Assembly: GCF_017591425.1 (NCBI RefSeq)
Contig: NW_024467102.1
Coordinates: 62,001-126,000, forward strand
Source of the DNA: Ochotona curzoniae
Taxonomy: Eukaryota; Chordata; Mammalia; Lagomorpha; Ochotonidae
Direction of reading: 5' to 3'
Length of the DNA: 64,000 bases
Below the pieces are notes generated by a model. The model searched no databases and was not told where the DNA came from. It was given only the letters and a program-made list of their open reading frames with translations. This document shows, piece by piece, positions 1-12,366 of this stretch (positions within the stretch are counted from its first letter, which is position 1; each line of letters starts with the position of its first letter). The position numbers and the translations under genes are program-made.

Positions 1-81
1 CCCCCACGTGTGGCCCTTTTCGGGCCTAGCGTGGTAACCCAGGTACAGTGACCCGATCCCCTGGCAGGTGGAGCTAGTGCC
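1..81 (+). repeat. Partial monomer at the left window edge
   Basis: The window opens inside a monomer at the CCCCCACGTGTGG segment and runs through the TAACCC and GGTGG segments to the first anchor at 82. The array therefore extends left of the window. Confidence 0.95.
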
Positions 82-574
82 GTGGCTAGACCGAAGCCCG
101 GGCAGGGAAGAGGGGCGGGGCTGGCGAAAGGGGACGTGACATCCTGCAGATGGCGGATGGGGTCCTCAAGCCCAATCAAGCCTGTCTCCTGGAATTCAAC
201 CAGCAGCCTTCCCGCTCACTGGGAAGGCTGCTTCGGGGAGGCTGGACCCCCCACGTGTAGCCCTTTTCGGGCCTAGCGTGGTAACCCAGGTACAGTGACC
301 CAAACCCCCGGCCAGTGGCGCTAGAGACGTGGCTAGACCCAAGCCCGGGCCGGGAAGAGGGGCGGGGCAGACGCAAGGGGACGTGACCCCCTGCAGATGG
401 CGGCCGGGGTCCTCAAGCCAGATCAAGCCTGTCTCCTGGAATGCAACCAGCAGCCTTCACGCCCACTTGGAAGGCTGCTTCATGGAGGCTGGACCCCCAC
501 GTGTGTCCCTTTCTGGGCCTAGCGTGGTAACACAGGTACAGTGACCTGACCCCAAGGCTGGTGGCGCTAGGGGC
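82..574 (+). repeat. Two-monomer haplotype with GAATTC and AGACGTGG variants
   Basis: Monomers start at 82 and 329. The first carries the TGGAATTCAACC variant and a longer hairpin arm (CTTCCC...GGGAAG). The second is introduced by CTAGAGACGTGG and has GGGGCAGACGC in place of GGGGCCGGCGC. The same ordered pair recurs at about 49,483-49,973. The second monomer's type also occurs at 4,264 and, modified, at 43,115. Confidence 0.85.
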
Positions 575-1557
575 GTGGCTAGACCCAAGCCCGGGCCGGG
601 AAGAGGGGCGTGGCCGGCGCAAGGGGACGTGACCCCCTGCAGGTGGCGGTCGGGGTCCTCAAGCCCGATCAAGCCTGTCTCCAAGAATGCAACCAGCAGC
701 CTTTACGCCTCCTCGGAAGGCTGCTTCGGGGAGGCTGTACCCCCACGTGTGGCCCTTTTCGGGCCTAGCGTGGTAACCCAGGTACAGCGACCCGACCCCC
801 GGGCCAGTGGCACTAGGGCCGTGGCTAGACCCAAGCCCGGGCCGGGAAGAGGGGCGTGGCCGGCGAAAGGGGACGTGACCCCCTGCAAATGGCGGCCGGG
901 GTCCTCAAGCCCGATCAAGCCTGTCTCCTGGAATGCAACCAGCAGCCTTCCTGCTAACTGGGAAGGCTGCTTCGGGGAGGCTGGACCCCCACGCGTAGCC
1001 CTTTTCGGGCCTAGCGTGGTAACCCAGGTACAGCGACCCGATCCCAAGGCTGGTGGCGCTAGGGGCGTGGCTAGACCCAAGCCCGGGCCGGGAAGAGGGG
1101 CGGGGCCGGCGAAAGGGGACGTGACCCCCTGTAGATGGCAGCCGGGGTCCTCAAGCCCGATCAAGCCTGTCTCCCGGAATGCAACCAGCATCCTTCACGC
1201 CCACTTGGAAGGCTGCTTCAGGGAGGCTGGACCCCCACGTGTGGACCTTTTCGGGCCTAGCGTGGTAACCCAGGTACAGCGACCCAACCACCGGGCCAGT
1301 GGCGCTAAGGGCGTGGCTAGACCCAAGCTCGGGCCGGGAGAGGGGCGGGGCCGGCGCAAGGGGACATGACCCCCGGCAGATGGCGGCCGGGGTCCTCAAG
1401 CCAGATCAAGCCTGTCTCCTGGAATGCAACCAGCAGCCTTCACGCCCACTTGGAAGGGTGCTTCAGGGAGGCTGGACCCCCACGTGTGGCCCTTTCCGGG
1501 CCTAGCGTGGTAACCCAGATACAGTGACCCGACCCATGGACGGGTGGCGCTAGGTGC

Positions 1558-1800
1558 GTGGCTAGACCCAAGCCAGGGCCGGGAAGAGGGGCGGGGCCGG
1601 CACAAGGTGATGTGACCCCAGCAGATTGCGGCCGGGTCCTCAAGCGCGATCAAGCCTGTCTCCAAGAATGCAACCAGCAGCCTTCACGCCCACTCAGAAG
1701 GCTGCTTCGGGGACGCTGGAACCCCACGTGTGGCCCTTTTCGGGCCTAGCGTGGTAACCCAGGTACAGCGACACGACCCTAGGCCAGTGGCCCTAGGGGC
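1558..1800 (+). repeat. Chimeric monomer marking a one-monomer deletion
   Basis: Its left half matches the 5,739 monomer (GACCCAAGCCAGGG, GATGTGACCCCAGCAG, AAGCGCGATC). Its right half matches the following 5,982 monomer (CACTCAGAAGG, GGGGACGCTGGAACCCC). One monomer here therefore replaces two in the related copies at 5,739-6,226 and 12,367-12,854. The simplest reading is an unequal exchange in register, with the breakpoint roughly between 1,640 and 1,700. Confidence 0.75.
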
Positions 1801-3522
1801 GTGGCTAGACCCAAGCCCGGGCCGGGAAGAGGGGCAGGGCCGGCGCAAGGGGACGTGACCCCCATCAGATGGCGGCCAGGTTCCTCAAGCCAGATCAAGC
1901 CTGTCTCCAAGAATGCAACCAGCAGCCTTCACGCGCACTTGGAAGGGTTCTTCGGGGAGGCTGGACCCCCACGTGTGGCCCTTTTCGGGCCTAGCGTGGT
2001 AACCCAGGTACAGTGACCCGACCCCCGGGCCAGTGGCGCTAGGGGCGTGGCTAGACCCAAGCCCGAGCCGGGAAGATTGGCGTGGCCGGCGCAGGGGGAC
2101 GTGACCCCCTGCAAATGGCGGCAGGGATCCTCAAGCCCGATCAAGCCTGTCTCCCAGAATGCAACCAGCAGCCTTCACGCCCACTTGGAAGGCTGCTTCG
2201 GGGGGCTGGACCCCCACGTGTGGCACTTTTCGGGCCTAGGGTGGTAACCCAGGTACAGTGACCCGACCCCTGAACCGGTGGCCCTAGGGGCGTGGCTAGA
2301 CCCAAGCCCGGGCCGGGAAGAGGGGCGGGGCCGGCGAAAGGGGTCGTGACCCCCTGCAAATGGCGGCCAGGGTCCTCAAGCCCAATCAAGCCTGTCTCCA
2401 AGAATGCAACCAGCAGCCTTTATGCCTCCTCGGAATGCTGCTTCGGGGAGGCTGTACCCCCACGTGTGGCCCTTTTCGGGCCTAGCGTGGTAACCTAGGT
2501 ACAGCAACCCGACCCCCGGGCCAGTGGCCCTAGGGGCGTGGCTAGACCCAAGCCCGGGCTGGGAAGAGGGGCGGGGCCGGCGAAAGCTGACGTGACCCCC
2601 TGCAGATGGCGGCCGGGGTCCTCAAGCCAGATCAAGCCTGTCTCCCGGAAAGCAACCAGCAGCCTTCCTGCTAACTGGGAAGGCTGCCTCGGGGAGGCTG
2701 GACCCCCATCGTGTGGCACTTTTCAAGCCTAGCGTGGTAACCCAGGTACAGCGACCCGACCTCCGGGCCAGTGGCGCTAGGGGCGTTGCTAGACCCAAGC
2801 CCGGGCCGGGAAGAGGGGCGGGGCCGGCGAAAGGGGACGTGACCCCCGGTAGATGGCAGCCGGGGTCCTCAAGCCCAATCAAGCCTGTCTCCCGGAATGC
2901 AACCAGCAGCCTTCATGCCCACTCAGAAGGCTGCTTCGAGAAGGCTGGACCCCCACGTGTGGCCCTTTTCGGGCCTAGCGTGGTAACACAGGTACAGCGA
3001 CCCGACCCCCGGGCCAGTGGCACTAGGGCCGTGGCTAGACACAAGCCCGGGCTGGGAAGAGGGGCGGGGCCGGGGCAAGGGGACATGACCCCCAGCAGAT
3101 GGCGGCCTGGGTCCTCAAGCCAGATCAAGCCTGTCTTCTGGAAAGCAACCAGCAGCCTTCACGCACACTTGGAAGGCTGCTTCAGGGAGGCTGGACCCCC
3201 ATGTGTGGCCCTTTCCTGGCCTAGCGTGGTTACCCAGGTACAGCGACCCGACCCCTGGACTGTTGGCTCTAGGGGCGTGGCTAGACCCAAGCCCGGGCCG
3301 TTAAGAGGGGCGGGGCCGGCGCAAGGGGACGTGCCCCCATGCTGATGGCGGCCGGGGTACTCAAGCCCAATCAAGCCTGTCTCCAAGAATGCAACCAGCA
3401 GCCTTCACGCCCACTTGGAAGGCTGCTTTGGGGAGGCTGAACCCCCACGTGTGGCCCTTTCCTGGCCTAGCGTGGTAACCCAGGTACAGCGACCCAACCA
3501 CTGGGCCAGTGGCGCTAGGGGC

Positions 3523-4016
3523 GTGGCTAGACCAAAGCCTGGGCCAGGAAGAGGGGCGGGGCTGGTGAGCGGGGACGTGAACCCCTGCAGATGGCGGCCG
3601 GGGTCCTCAAGCCCAATCAAGCCTGTCTTCCGGGATGCAACCAGCAGCCTTCACGCCCACTCGGAAGGCTGCTTCGTGGAGGCTGGACCCCCCACGTGTG
3701 GCCCTTTCCGTGCCTAGCGTGGTGACCCAGGTACAGCGACCCGACCCCTGGACTGGTGGCGCTAGGGGCGTGGCTAGACCCAAGCCTGGGCCAGGAAGAG
3801 GGGCGGGGCTGGTGAGTGGGGACGTGAACCCCTGCAGATGGCGGCCGGGGTCCTCAAGCCCAATCAAGCCTGTCTTCCGGGATGCAACCAGCAGCCTTCA
3901 CGCCCACTCGGAAGGCTGCTTCGTGGAGGCTGGACCCCCCACGTGTGGCCCTTTCCGTGCCTAGCGTGGTGACCCAGGTACAGCGACCCGACCCCTGGAC
4001 TGGTGGCGCTAGGGGC
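3523..4016 (+). repeat. Twin monomers: local one-unit duplication
   Basis: The monomers at 3,523 and 3,770 are almost identical. Both have GGGGCTGGTGAG(C/T)GGGG, GTGAACCCCTGC, TTCCGGGATGCAACC and CTTCGTGGAGG, a combination rare elsewhere in the window. Adjacent near-identity indicates a recent single-monomer duplication. Confidence 0.8.
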
Positions 4017-4263
4017 GTGGCTAGACCCAAGCCTGGGCCGGGAAGAAGGGTGGGGCCGGCGCAAGGAGACGTGACCCCCGTCAGATTGCAGCCGGGGTCC
4101 TCAAGCCCGATCAAGCCTGTCTCCTGGAATGCAACCAGCAGCCTTCATGCCCACTCGGAAGGCTGCTTCGAGGAGGCTGGACCCCCCACGTGTAGCCCTT
4201 TTCGGGCCTAGAGTGGTAACCCAGGTAAAGTGACCCAAACCCCCGGCCAGTGGCGCTAGAGAC

Positions 4264-7200
4264 GTGGCTAGACCCAAGCCCGGGCCGGGAAGAGGGGCGG
4301 TGCAGACGCAAGGGGACGTGACCCCCTGCAGATGGCGGCCGGGGTCCTCAAGCCAGATCAAGCCTGTCTCCTGGAATGCAACCAGCAGCCTTCACGCCCA
4401 CTTGGAAGGCTGCTTCATGGAGGCTGGACCCCCACGTGTGTCCCTTTCTGGGCCTAGCGTGGTAACACAGGTACAGTGACCTGACCCCAAGGCTGGTGGC
4501 GCTAGGGGCGTGGCTAGACCCAAGCCCGGGCCGGGAAGAGGGGTGGGGCCGGCGCAAGGGGACGTGACCCACAGAAGATGGCGGCCAGTGTCCTCAAGCC
4601 AGATCAAGCCTGTCTCCAAAATGCAACCAGCAGCCTTCACGCCCACTTGGAAGGGTGCTTCGGGGAGGATTGACCCCCACGTGTGGCCCTTTCCGGGCCT
4701 AGCATGGTAACTCAGTTAAAGCGACCCGAACCCCCGGGCCAGTGGCGCTAGGGGCGTGGCTAGACCCAAGCCTGTGCCGGGAAGAGGGGCGTGGCCGGCG
4801 CAAGGGGACGTGACCCCCTGCAGGTGGCGGCCGGGGTCCTCAAGCCCGATCAAGCCTGTCTCCAAGAATGCAACCAGCAGCCTTTACGCCTCCTCGGAAG
4901 GCTGCTTCGGGGAGGCTGTACCCCCACGTGTGGCCCTTTTCGGGCCTAGCGTGGTAACCCAGGTACAGCAACCCGACCCCCGGGCCAGTGGCACTAGGGC
5001 CGTGGCTAGACCCAAGCCCGGGCCGGGAAGAGGGGCGTGGCCGGCGAAAGGGGACGTGACCCCCTGCAAATGGCGGCCTGGGTCCTCAAGCCAGATCAAG
5101 CCTGTCTCCTGGAATGCAACCAGCAGCCTTCCTGCTAACTGGGAAGGCTGCTTCGGGGAGGCTGGACCCCCACGCGTAGCCCTTTTCGGGCCTAGCGTGG
5201 TAACCCAGGTACAGCGACCCGATCCCAAGGCTGGTGGCGCTAGGGGCGTGGCTAGACCCAAGCCCGGGCCGGGAAGAGGGGCGGGGCCGGCGAAAGGGGA
5301 CGTGACCCCCTGTAGATGGCAGCCGGGGTCCTCAAGCCCGATCAAGCCTGTCTCCCGGAATGCAACCAGCATCCTTCACGCCCACTTGGAAGGCTGCTTC
5401 AGGGAGGCTGGACCCCCACGTGTGGACCTTTTCGGGCCTAGCGTGGTAACCCAGGTACAGCGACCCAACCACCGGGCCAGTGGCGCTAAGGGCGTGGCTA
5501 GACCCAAGCTCGGGCCGGGAGAGGGGCGGGGCCGGCGCAAGGGGACATGACCCCCGGCAGATGGCGGCCAGGGTCCTCAAGCCAGATCAAGCCTGTCTCC
5601 TGGAATGCAACCAGCAGCCTTCATGCCCACTTGGAAGGGTGCTTCAGGGAGGCTGGACCCCCACGTGTGGCCCTTTCCGGGCCTAGCGTGGTAACCCAGA
5701 TACAGTGACCCGACCCATGGACGGGTGGCGCTAGGTGCGTGGCTAGACCCAAGCCAGGGCCGGGAAGAGGGGCGTGGCCGGCGCAAGGGGATGTGACCCC
5801 AGCAGATGGCGGCCGGGTCCTCAAGCGCGATCAAGCCTGTCTCCAAGAATGCAACCAGCAGCCTTCACGCCCACTTGGAAGGTTGCTTCAGGGAGGCTGG
5901 ACCCCCACGTGTGGCCCTTTTCAGGCCTAGCGTGGTAACACAGGTACAGCGACCCAACACCAGGCCAGTGGCCCTAGGGGCGTGGCTAGACCCAAGCCCG
6001 GGCCGGGAAGAGGGGCGTGGCTGGCGCAAGGGGACGTGACCCCCTGCAGATGGCGGCCGGGGTCCTCAAGCCAGATCAAGCCTGTCTCCTGGAATGCAAC
6101 CAGCAGCCTTCACGCCCACTCAGAAGGCTGCTTCGGGGACGCTGGAACCCCACGTGTGGCCCTTTTCGGGCCTAGCGTGGTAACCCAGGTACAGCGACAC
6201 GACCCCAGGCCAGTGGCCCTAGGGGCGTGGCTAGACCCAAGCCCGGGCCGGGAAGAGGGGCAGGGCCGGCGCAAGGGGACGTGACCCCCATCAGATGGCG
6301 GCCAGGTTCCTCAAGCCAGATCAAGCCTGTCTCCAAGAATGCAACCAGCAGCCTTCACGCGCACTTGGAAGGCTGCTTCGGGGAGGCTGGACCCCCACGT
6401 GTGGCCCTTTCCGGGCCTAGCGTGGTAACCCAGGTACAGTGACCCGACCCCCGGGCCAGTGGCGCTAGGGGCGTGGCTAGACCCAAGCCCGGGCCGGGAA
6501 GATTGGCGTGGCCGGCGCAGGGGGACGTGACCCCCTGCAAATGGCGGCAGGGATCCTCAAGCCCGATCAAGCCTGTCTCCCGGAATGCAACCAGCAGCCT
6601 TCACGCCCACTTGGAAGGCTGCTTCGGGGAGGCTGGACCCCCACGTGTGGCAATTTTCGGGCCTAGCGTGGTAACCAAGGTACAGTGACCCGACCCCTGA
6701 ACCGGTGGCCCTAGGGGCGTGGCTAGACCCAAGCCCGGGCCGGGAAGAGGGGCGGGGCTGGCGCAAGGGGACGTGAGCCCCTGCAAATGGCGGCCAGGGT
6801 CCTCAAGCCCGATCAAGCCTGTCTCCAAGAATGCAACCAGCAGCCTTTATGCCTCCTCGGAATGCTGCTTCGGGGAGGCTGTACCCCCACGTGTGGCACT
6901 TTTCGGGCCTAGCGTGGTAACCTAGGTACAGCAACCCGACCCCCGGGCCAGTGGCCCTAGGGGCGTGGCTAGACCCAAGCCCGGGCTGGGAAGAGGGGCG
7001 GGGCCGGCGAAAGGGGACGTGACCCCCTGCAGATGGCGGCCGGGGTCCTCAAGCCAGATCAAGCCTGTCTCCCGGAAAGCAACCAGCAGCCTTCCTGCTA
7101 ACTGGGAAGGCTGCTTCGGGGAGGCTGGACCCCCAACGTGTGGCACTTTTCAAGCCTAGCGTGGTAACCCAGGTACAGCGACCCGACCTCCGGGCCAGTG

Positions 7201-8194
7201 GCGCTAGGGGCGTTGCTAGACCCAAGCCCGGGCCGGGAAGAGGGGCGGGGCCGGCGAAAGGGGACGTGACCCCCGGTAGATGGCAGCCGGGGTCCTCAAG
7301 CCCAATCAAGCCTGTCTCCCGGAATGCAACCAGCAGCCTTCATGCCCACTAAGAAGGCTGCTTCGGGAAGGCTGGACCCCCACGTGTGGCCCTTTTCGGG
7401 CCTAGCGTGGTAACACAGGTACAGCGACCCGACCCCCGGGCCAGTGGCACTAGGGCCGTGGCTAGACACAAGCCCGGGCTGGGAAGAGGGGCGGGGCCGG
7501 CGCAAGGGGACATGACCCCCAGCAGATGGCGGCCTGGGTCCTCAAGCCAGATCAAGCCTGTCTTCTGGAAAGCAACCAGCAGCCTTCACGCACACTTGGA
7601 AGGCTGCTTCGGGGAGGCTGTACCCCCACGTGTGGCCCTTTTCGGGCCTAGCGTGGTAACCCAGGTACAGCGACCCGACCCCTGGACAGGTGGCTCTAGG
7701 GGCGTGGCTAGACCCAAGCCCGGGCCGGGAAGAGGGGCGGGGCCGGGGCAAGGGGACGTGACCCCCTGCTAGATGGCGGCCGGGGTCCTCAAGCCCGATC
7801 AAGCCTGTCTCCAAGAATGCAACCAGCAGCCTTCACGCCCACTTGGAAGGCTGCTTCGGGGAGGCTGGACCCCCACGTGTGGCCCTTTTCGGGCCTAGCG
7901 TGGTAACCCAGGTACAGCGACCCAACCACTGGGCCAGTGGCGCTAGGGGCGTGGCTAGACCCAAGCCGGGCCGGAAGAGGGGCGGGGCTGGCGAAGGGGA
8001 CGTGACCCCCTGCAGATGGCGGCCGGTGTCCTCAAGCCCAGATCAAGCCTGTCTTCCGGAATGCAACCAGCAGCCTTCACGCCCACTCGGAAGGCTGCTT
8101 CGAGGAGGCTGGACCCCCACGTGTGGCCCTTTTCGGGCCTAGCGTGGTAACTCAGGTACAGCGACTCGACCCCAAGGCTGGTGGCGCTAGGGGC
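4264..8194 (+). repeat. ~4.2-kb multi-monomer block, copy 2
   Basis: Monomer starts: 4264, 4510, 4756, 5002, 5248, 5494, 5739, 5982, 6227, 6473, 6719, 6965, 7212, 7458, 7704, 7951. It carries the same ordered variants as 329-4,263. These include the TTTACGCCTCCTCGG type, the CCTGCTAACTGGG type, the CACGCGTAG type and the GTTGCTAG anchor (2785 and 7212). It overlaps the start of the 27-monomer repeat, so the part from 5,739 has a third relative at 12,367. Confidence 0.85.
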
Positions 8195-11100
8195 GTGGCT
8201 AGACCCAAGCCCGGGCCTGGAAGAGGGGCGGGGCCGGCGCAAGGGGACGTGACCCCCATCAGATCGCGGCCAGTGTCCTCAAGCCAGATCAAGCCTGTCT
8301 CCAAGAATGCAACCAGCAGCCTTCACGCCCACTCTGAAGGCTGCTTCGGGGAGGCTGGACCCCACGTGTGGCCCTTTTTGGGCCTAGCGTGGTAACCCAG
8401 GTACAGCGACCCGACCCATGGACTGGTGGCTCTAGGGGCGTGGCTAGACCCAAGCCCGGGCCGGGAAGAGGGGCGTGGCCGGTGAGCGGGGACGTGAACC
8501 CCTGCAGATGGCGGCCGGGGTCCTCAAGCCCAATCAAGCCTGTCTTCCTGGAATGCAACCAGCAGCCTTCACGCCCACTTGAGAAGGCTGCTTCGGGGAG
8601 GCTGGACCCCCACGTGTGGCCCTTTTCGGGCCTAGCGTGGTAACCTAGGTACAGTGACCCGACCCCCGGTCCAGTGGCACTAGGGCCGTGGCTAGACCCA
8701 AGCCCTGGCCGGGAAGAGGGCGGGGCCGTGCGCAAGGGGACGTGACCCCCAGCAGATGGCGGCCAGGGTCCTCAAGCCAGATCAAGCCTGTCTTCTGGAA
8801 TGCAACCAGCAGCCTTCACGCCCACTTGGAAGGCTGCTTCGAGGAGGCTGTACCCCCACGTGTGGCCCTTTCCTGGCCTAGCGTGGTTACCCAGGTACAG
8901 CGACCCGACCCCTGGACGGTGGCTCTAGGGGCGTGGCTAGACCCAAGCCCGGGCCGTTAAGAGGGGCGGGGCCGGCGCAAGGGGACGTGACCCCCTGCTG
9001 ATGGCGGCCGGGGTACTCAAGCCCAATCAAGCCTGTCTCCAAGAATGCAACCAGCAGCCTTCAGGCCCACTTGGAAGGCTGCTTCGGGGAGGCTGGACCC
9101 CCACGTGTGGCCCTTTCCGGGCCTAGCGTGGTAACCCAGGTACAGCGACCCACCCACGGGCCAGTGGCGCTAGGGGCGTGGCTAGACCCAAGCCTGGGCC
9201 GGGAAGAGAGGCGGGGCTGGCGAGTGGGGACGTGACCCCCTGCAGATGGCGGCCGGGGTCCTCAAGCCCGATCAAGCCTGTCTCCTGGAATGCAACCAGC
9301 AGCCTTCACGCTCACTGGGAAGGCTGCTTCGGGGAGGCTGGACCCCCCACGTGTGGCCTTTTCGGGCCTAGCGTGGTAACCCAGGTACAGTGACCCGACC
9401 CCTGCACGAGTGGCGCTAGGGGCGTGGCTAGACCCAAGCCCGGGCCGGGAAGAGGGGCGTGGCCGGCGCAAGGGGACGTGACCCCCGGCAGATATCGGCC
9501 GGGTTCCTCAAGCCCGATCAAGCCTGTCTCCAAGAATGCAACCAGCAGCCTTCACGCCCACTTGGAAGGCTGCTTCGGGGAGGCTGGACCCCCACGTGTG
9601 GCCCTTTTCGGGCCTAGCGTGGTAACCCAGGTACAGCGACCCGACCCCTAGACTGGTGGCTCTAGGGGCGTGGCTAGAGCCAAGCCCGGGCCGGGAAGAG
9701 GGGCGGGGCCGGCGCAAGGGGACGTGACCCCCATCAGATGGCGGCCAGGGTCCTCAAGCCAGATCAAGCCTGTCTCCAAGAATGCAACCAGCAGCCTTCA
9801 CGCCCACTTGGAAGGCTGCTTCGGGGAGGCTGGACCCCCACGTGTGGCCATTTCCGGGCCTAGCGTGGTAACCCAGGTACAGTGACCCGACCCCTGGACA
9901 GGTGGCTCTAGGGGCGTGGCTAGACCCAAGCTTGGGCCGGGAAGAGGGGCGGGGCCGGCGCAAGGGGACGTGACCCCCAGCAGATGGCGGCCGGGGTCCT
10001 CAAGCCCGATCAAGCCTGTCTCCAAGAATGCAACCAGCAGCCTTCACGCCCACTTGGAAGGCTGCTTCGGGGAGGCTGGACCCCCACGTGTGGCCCTTTC
10101 CGGGCCTAGCGTGGTAACCCAGGTACAGCGACCCGACCCCTGCACGAGTGGCGCTAGGGGCGTGGCTAGACCCAAGCCTGGGCCGGGAAGAGGGGCTGGG
10201 CTGGCGAAGGGGACGTGACCCCCTGCAGATGGCGGCCGGGGTCCTCAAGCCCGATCAAGCCTGTCTCCAAGAATGCAACCAGCAGCCTTCACGCCCACTC
10301 GGAAGGCTGCTTCGGGGAGGCTGGACCCCCACGTGTGGCCCTTTCCGGGCCTAGCGTGGTAACCCAGTTACAGCGACCCGAACCCCTGGCCGATGGCGCT
10401 AGGGGCGTGGCTAGACCCAAGCCCGGGCTGGGAAGAGGGGCGGGGCCGGCGAAGGGGACGTGACCCCCTGCAGATGGCGGCCGGGGTCCTCAAGCCCGAT
10501 CAAGCCTGTCTCCTGGAATGCAACCAGCAGCCTTCACGCCCACTTGGAAGGCTGCTTCGGGGAGGCTGGACCAGCACGTGTGGCCCTTTTCGGGCCTAGC
10601 GTGGTAACCCAGGTACAGCAACCCGACCCCAGGCCAGTGGCCCTAGGGGCGTGGCTAGACCCAAGCCCGGGCCTGGAAGAGGGGCGGGGCCGGCGCAAGG
10701 GGATGTGACCCCCAGCAGATGGTGGCCGGAGTCCTCAAGCCAGATCAAGCCTGTCTCCCGGAATGCAACCAGCAGCCTTCACGCCCACTCAGAAGGCTGC
10801 TTCGGGAGGCTGGACCCCCACGTGTTGCCTTTTCCGGGCCTAGCGTGGTAACCCAGGTACAGTGAACCAACACACGGGCAGGTGGCGCTAGGGGCGTGGC
10901 TAGACACAAGCCCGGGCCGGGAAGATGGGCGGGGCCGGCGCAAGGGACATGACCCCCAGCAGATGGCGGGCGGGGTCCTCAAGCCAGATCAAGCCTGTCT
11001 CCAAGAATGCATCCAGCAGCCTTCACGCCCACTTGGAAGGCTGCTTCGGGGAGGCTGGACCCCCACCTGTGGCCCTTTTCGGGCCTAGCGTGGTAACCCA

Positions 11101-12366
11101 GGTACAGCGACCCGACTCCTGGACGAGTGGCGCTAGCGGCGTGGCTAGACCCAAGCCAGGGCCGGGAAGAGGGGCGGGGCCGGCGCAAGGGGACGTGACC
11201 CCCAGCAGATGGCGGCCAGGGTCCTCAAGCCCGATCAAGCCTGTCTCCCGGAATGCAACCAGCAGCCTTCACGCCCACTCAGAAGGCTGCTTCGGGGAGG
11301 CTGGACCCCCACGTGTGGCCCTTTCCAGGCCTAGCATGGTAACCCACGTACAGCGACCCGACCCCTGACCGGTGGCGCTAGGGGCGTGGCTAGACCCAAG
11401 CCCGGGCCAGGAAGAGGGGCGGGGCCGGCGCAAGGGGACGTGACCCCCGGCAGATGGCGGCTGTGGTCCTCAAGCCAGATCAAGCCTGTCTCCAAGAATG
11501 CAACCAGCAGCCTTCACGCCCACTTGGAAGGCTGCTTCGGGGAGGCTGGACCCCCACGTGTGGCCCTTTTCGGGCCTAGCGTGGTAACCCAGGTACAGCG
11601 ACCCGACCCCTGGCCAGTGGCGCTAGGGGCGTGGCTAGACCCAAGCCCGGGCCGGGAAGAGGGGCGGGGCCGGCGCAAGGGGACGTGACCCCCGGCAAAT
11701 GGCGGCCGGGGTCCTCAAGCCACATCAAGCCTGTCTCCAAGAATGCAACCAGCAGCCTTCACGCCCACTCGGAAGGCTGCTTCGGGGAGGCTGGACCCCC
11801 ACGTGTGGCCCTTTTCGGGCCTAGCGTGGTAACCCAGGTACAGCGACTCGACCCCGGGCCAGTGGCGCTAGGGGCGTTGCTAGACCCAAGCCTGGGCCGG
11901 GAAGTGGGCGGGGCCGGCGCAAGGGGACGTGACCCCCGGCAGATGGCGGCCGGGGTCCTCAAGCCCGATCAAGCCTGTCTCCAAGAATGCAACCAGCAGC
12001 CTTCACGCCCACTCAGAAGGCTGCTTCAGGGAGGCTGGACCGCCACGTGTGGTCCTTTTCGGGCCTAGCGTGGTAACCCAGGTACAGTGACCCGACCCCC
12101 TGGCCAGTGGCGCTAGGGGCGTGGCTAGACCCAAGCCCGGGCCGCGAAGATGGGCGGGGCCGGCGCGCGGCGACATGACCACGAGAAGATGGCCGCCTGG
12201 GTCCTCAAGCCCGATCAAGCCTGTCTCCAAGAATGCAACCAGCAGCCTTCACGCCCACTCAGAAGGCTGCTTCGGGGAGGCTGGACCCCCACGTGTGGCC
12301 CTTTCCGGGCCTAGCGTGGTAACCCAGATACAGTGACCCGACCCATGGACGGGTGGCGCTAGGTGC
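5739..12366 (+). repeat. 27-monomer (~6.63-kb) higher-order repeat, copy 1
   Basis: Variant order repeats at an offset of 6,628 bp (5739/12367, 6473/13101, 6965/13593, 8688/15316), drifting to 6,638 bp by 12121/18759 through small indels. Starts beyond 7951: 8195, 8440, 8688, 8933, 9178, 9424, 9670, 9916, 10162, 10407, 10651, 10896, 11141, 11386, 11631, 11876, 12121. The true junction lies slightly left of the anchor frame, near 12,290, where the sequence switches to the CAGATACAGTGACCCGACCC context seen before 5,739. Confidence 0.88.

Larger units (their letters stand above)
329..4263 (+). repeat. ~4.2-kb multi-monomer block, copy 1
   Basis: Monomer starts: 329, 575, 821, 1067, 1313, 1558, 1801, 2047, 2292, 2538, 2785, 3031, 3277, 3523, 3770, 4017. 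Variant order matches the next block. The offset is 16 monomers for 329/4264, 17 for 575/4756 (4,181 bp) and 18 from 1801/6227 onward (4,426 bp). Copy 1 thus lacks two single monomers that are present in copy 2, after 329 and at 1558. Similarity fades after about 3,500. Confidence 0.85.
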
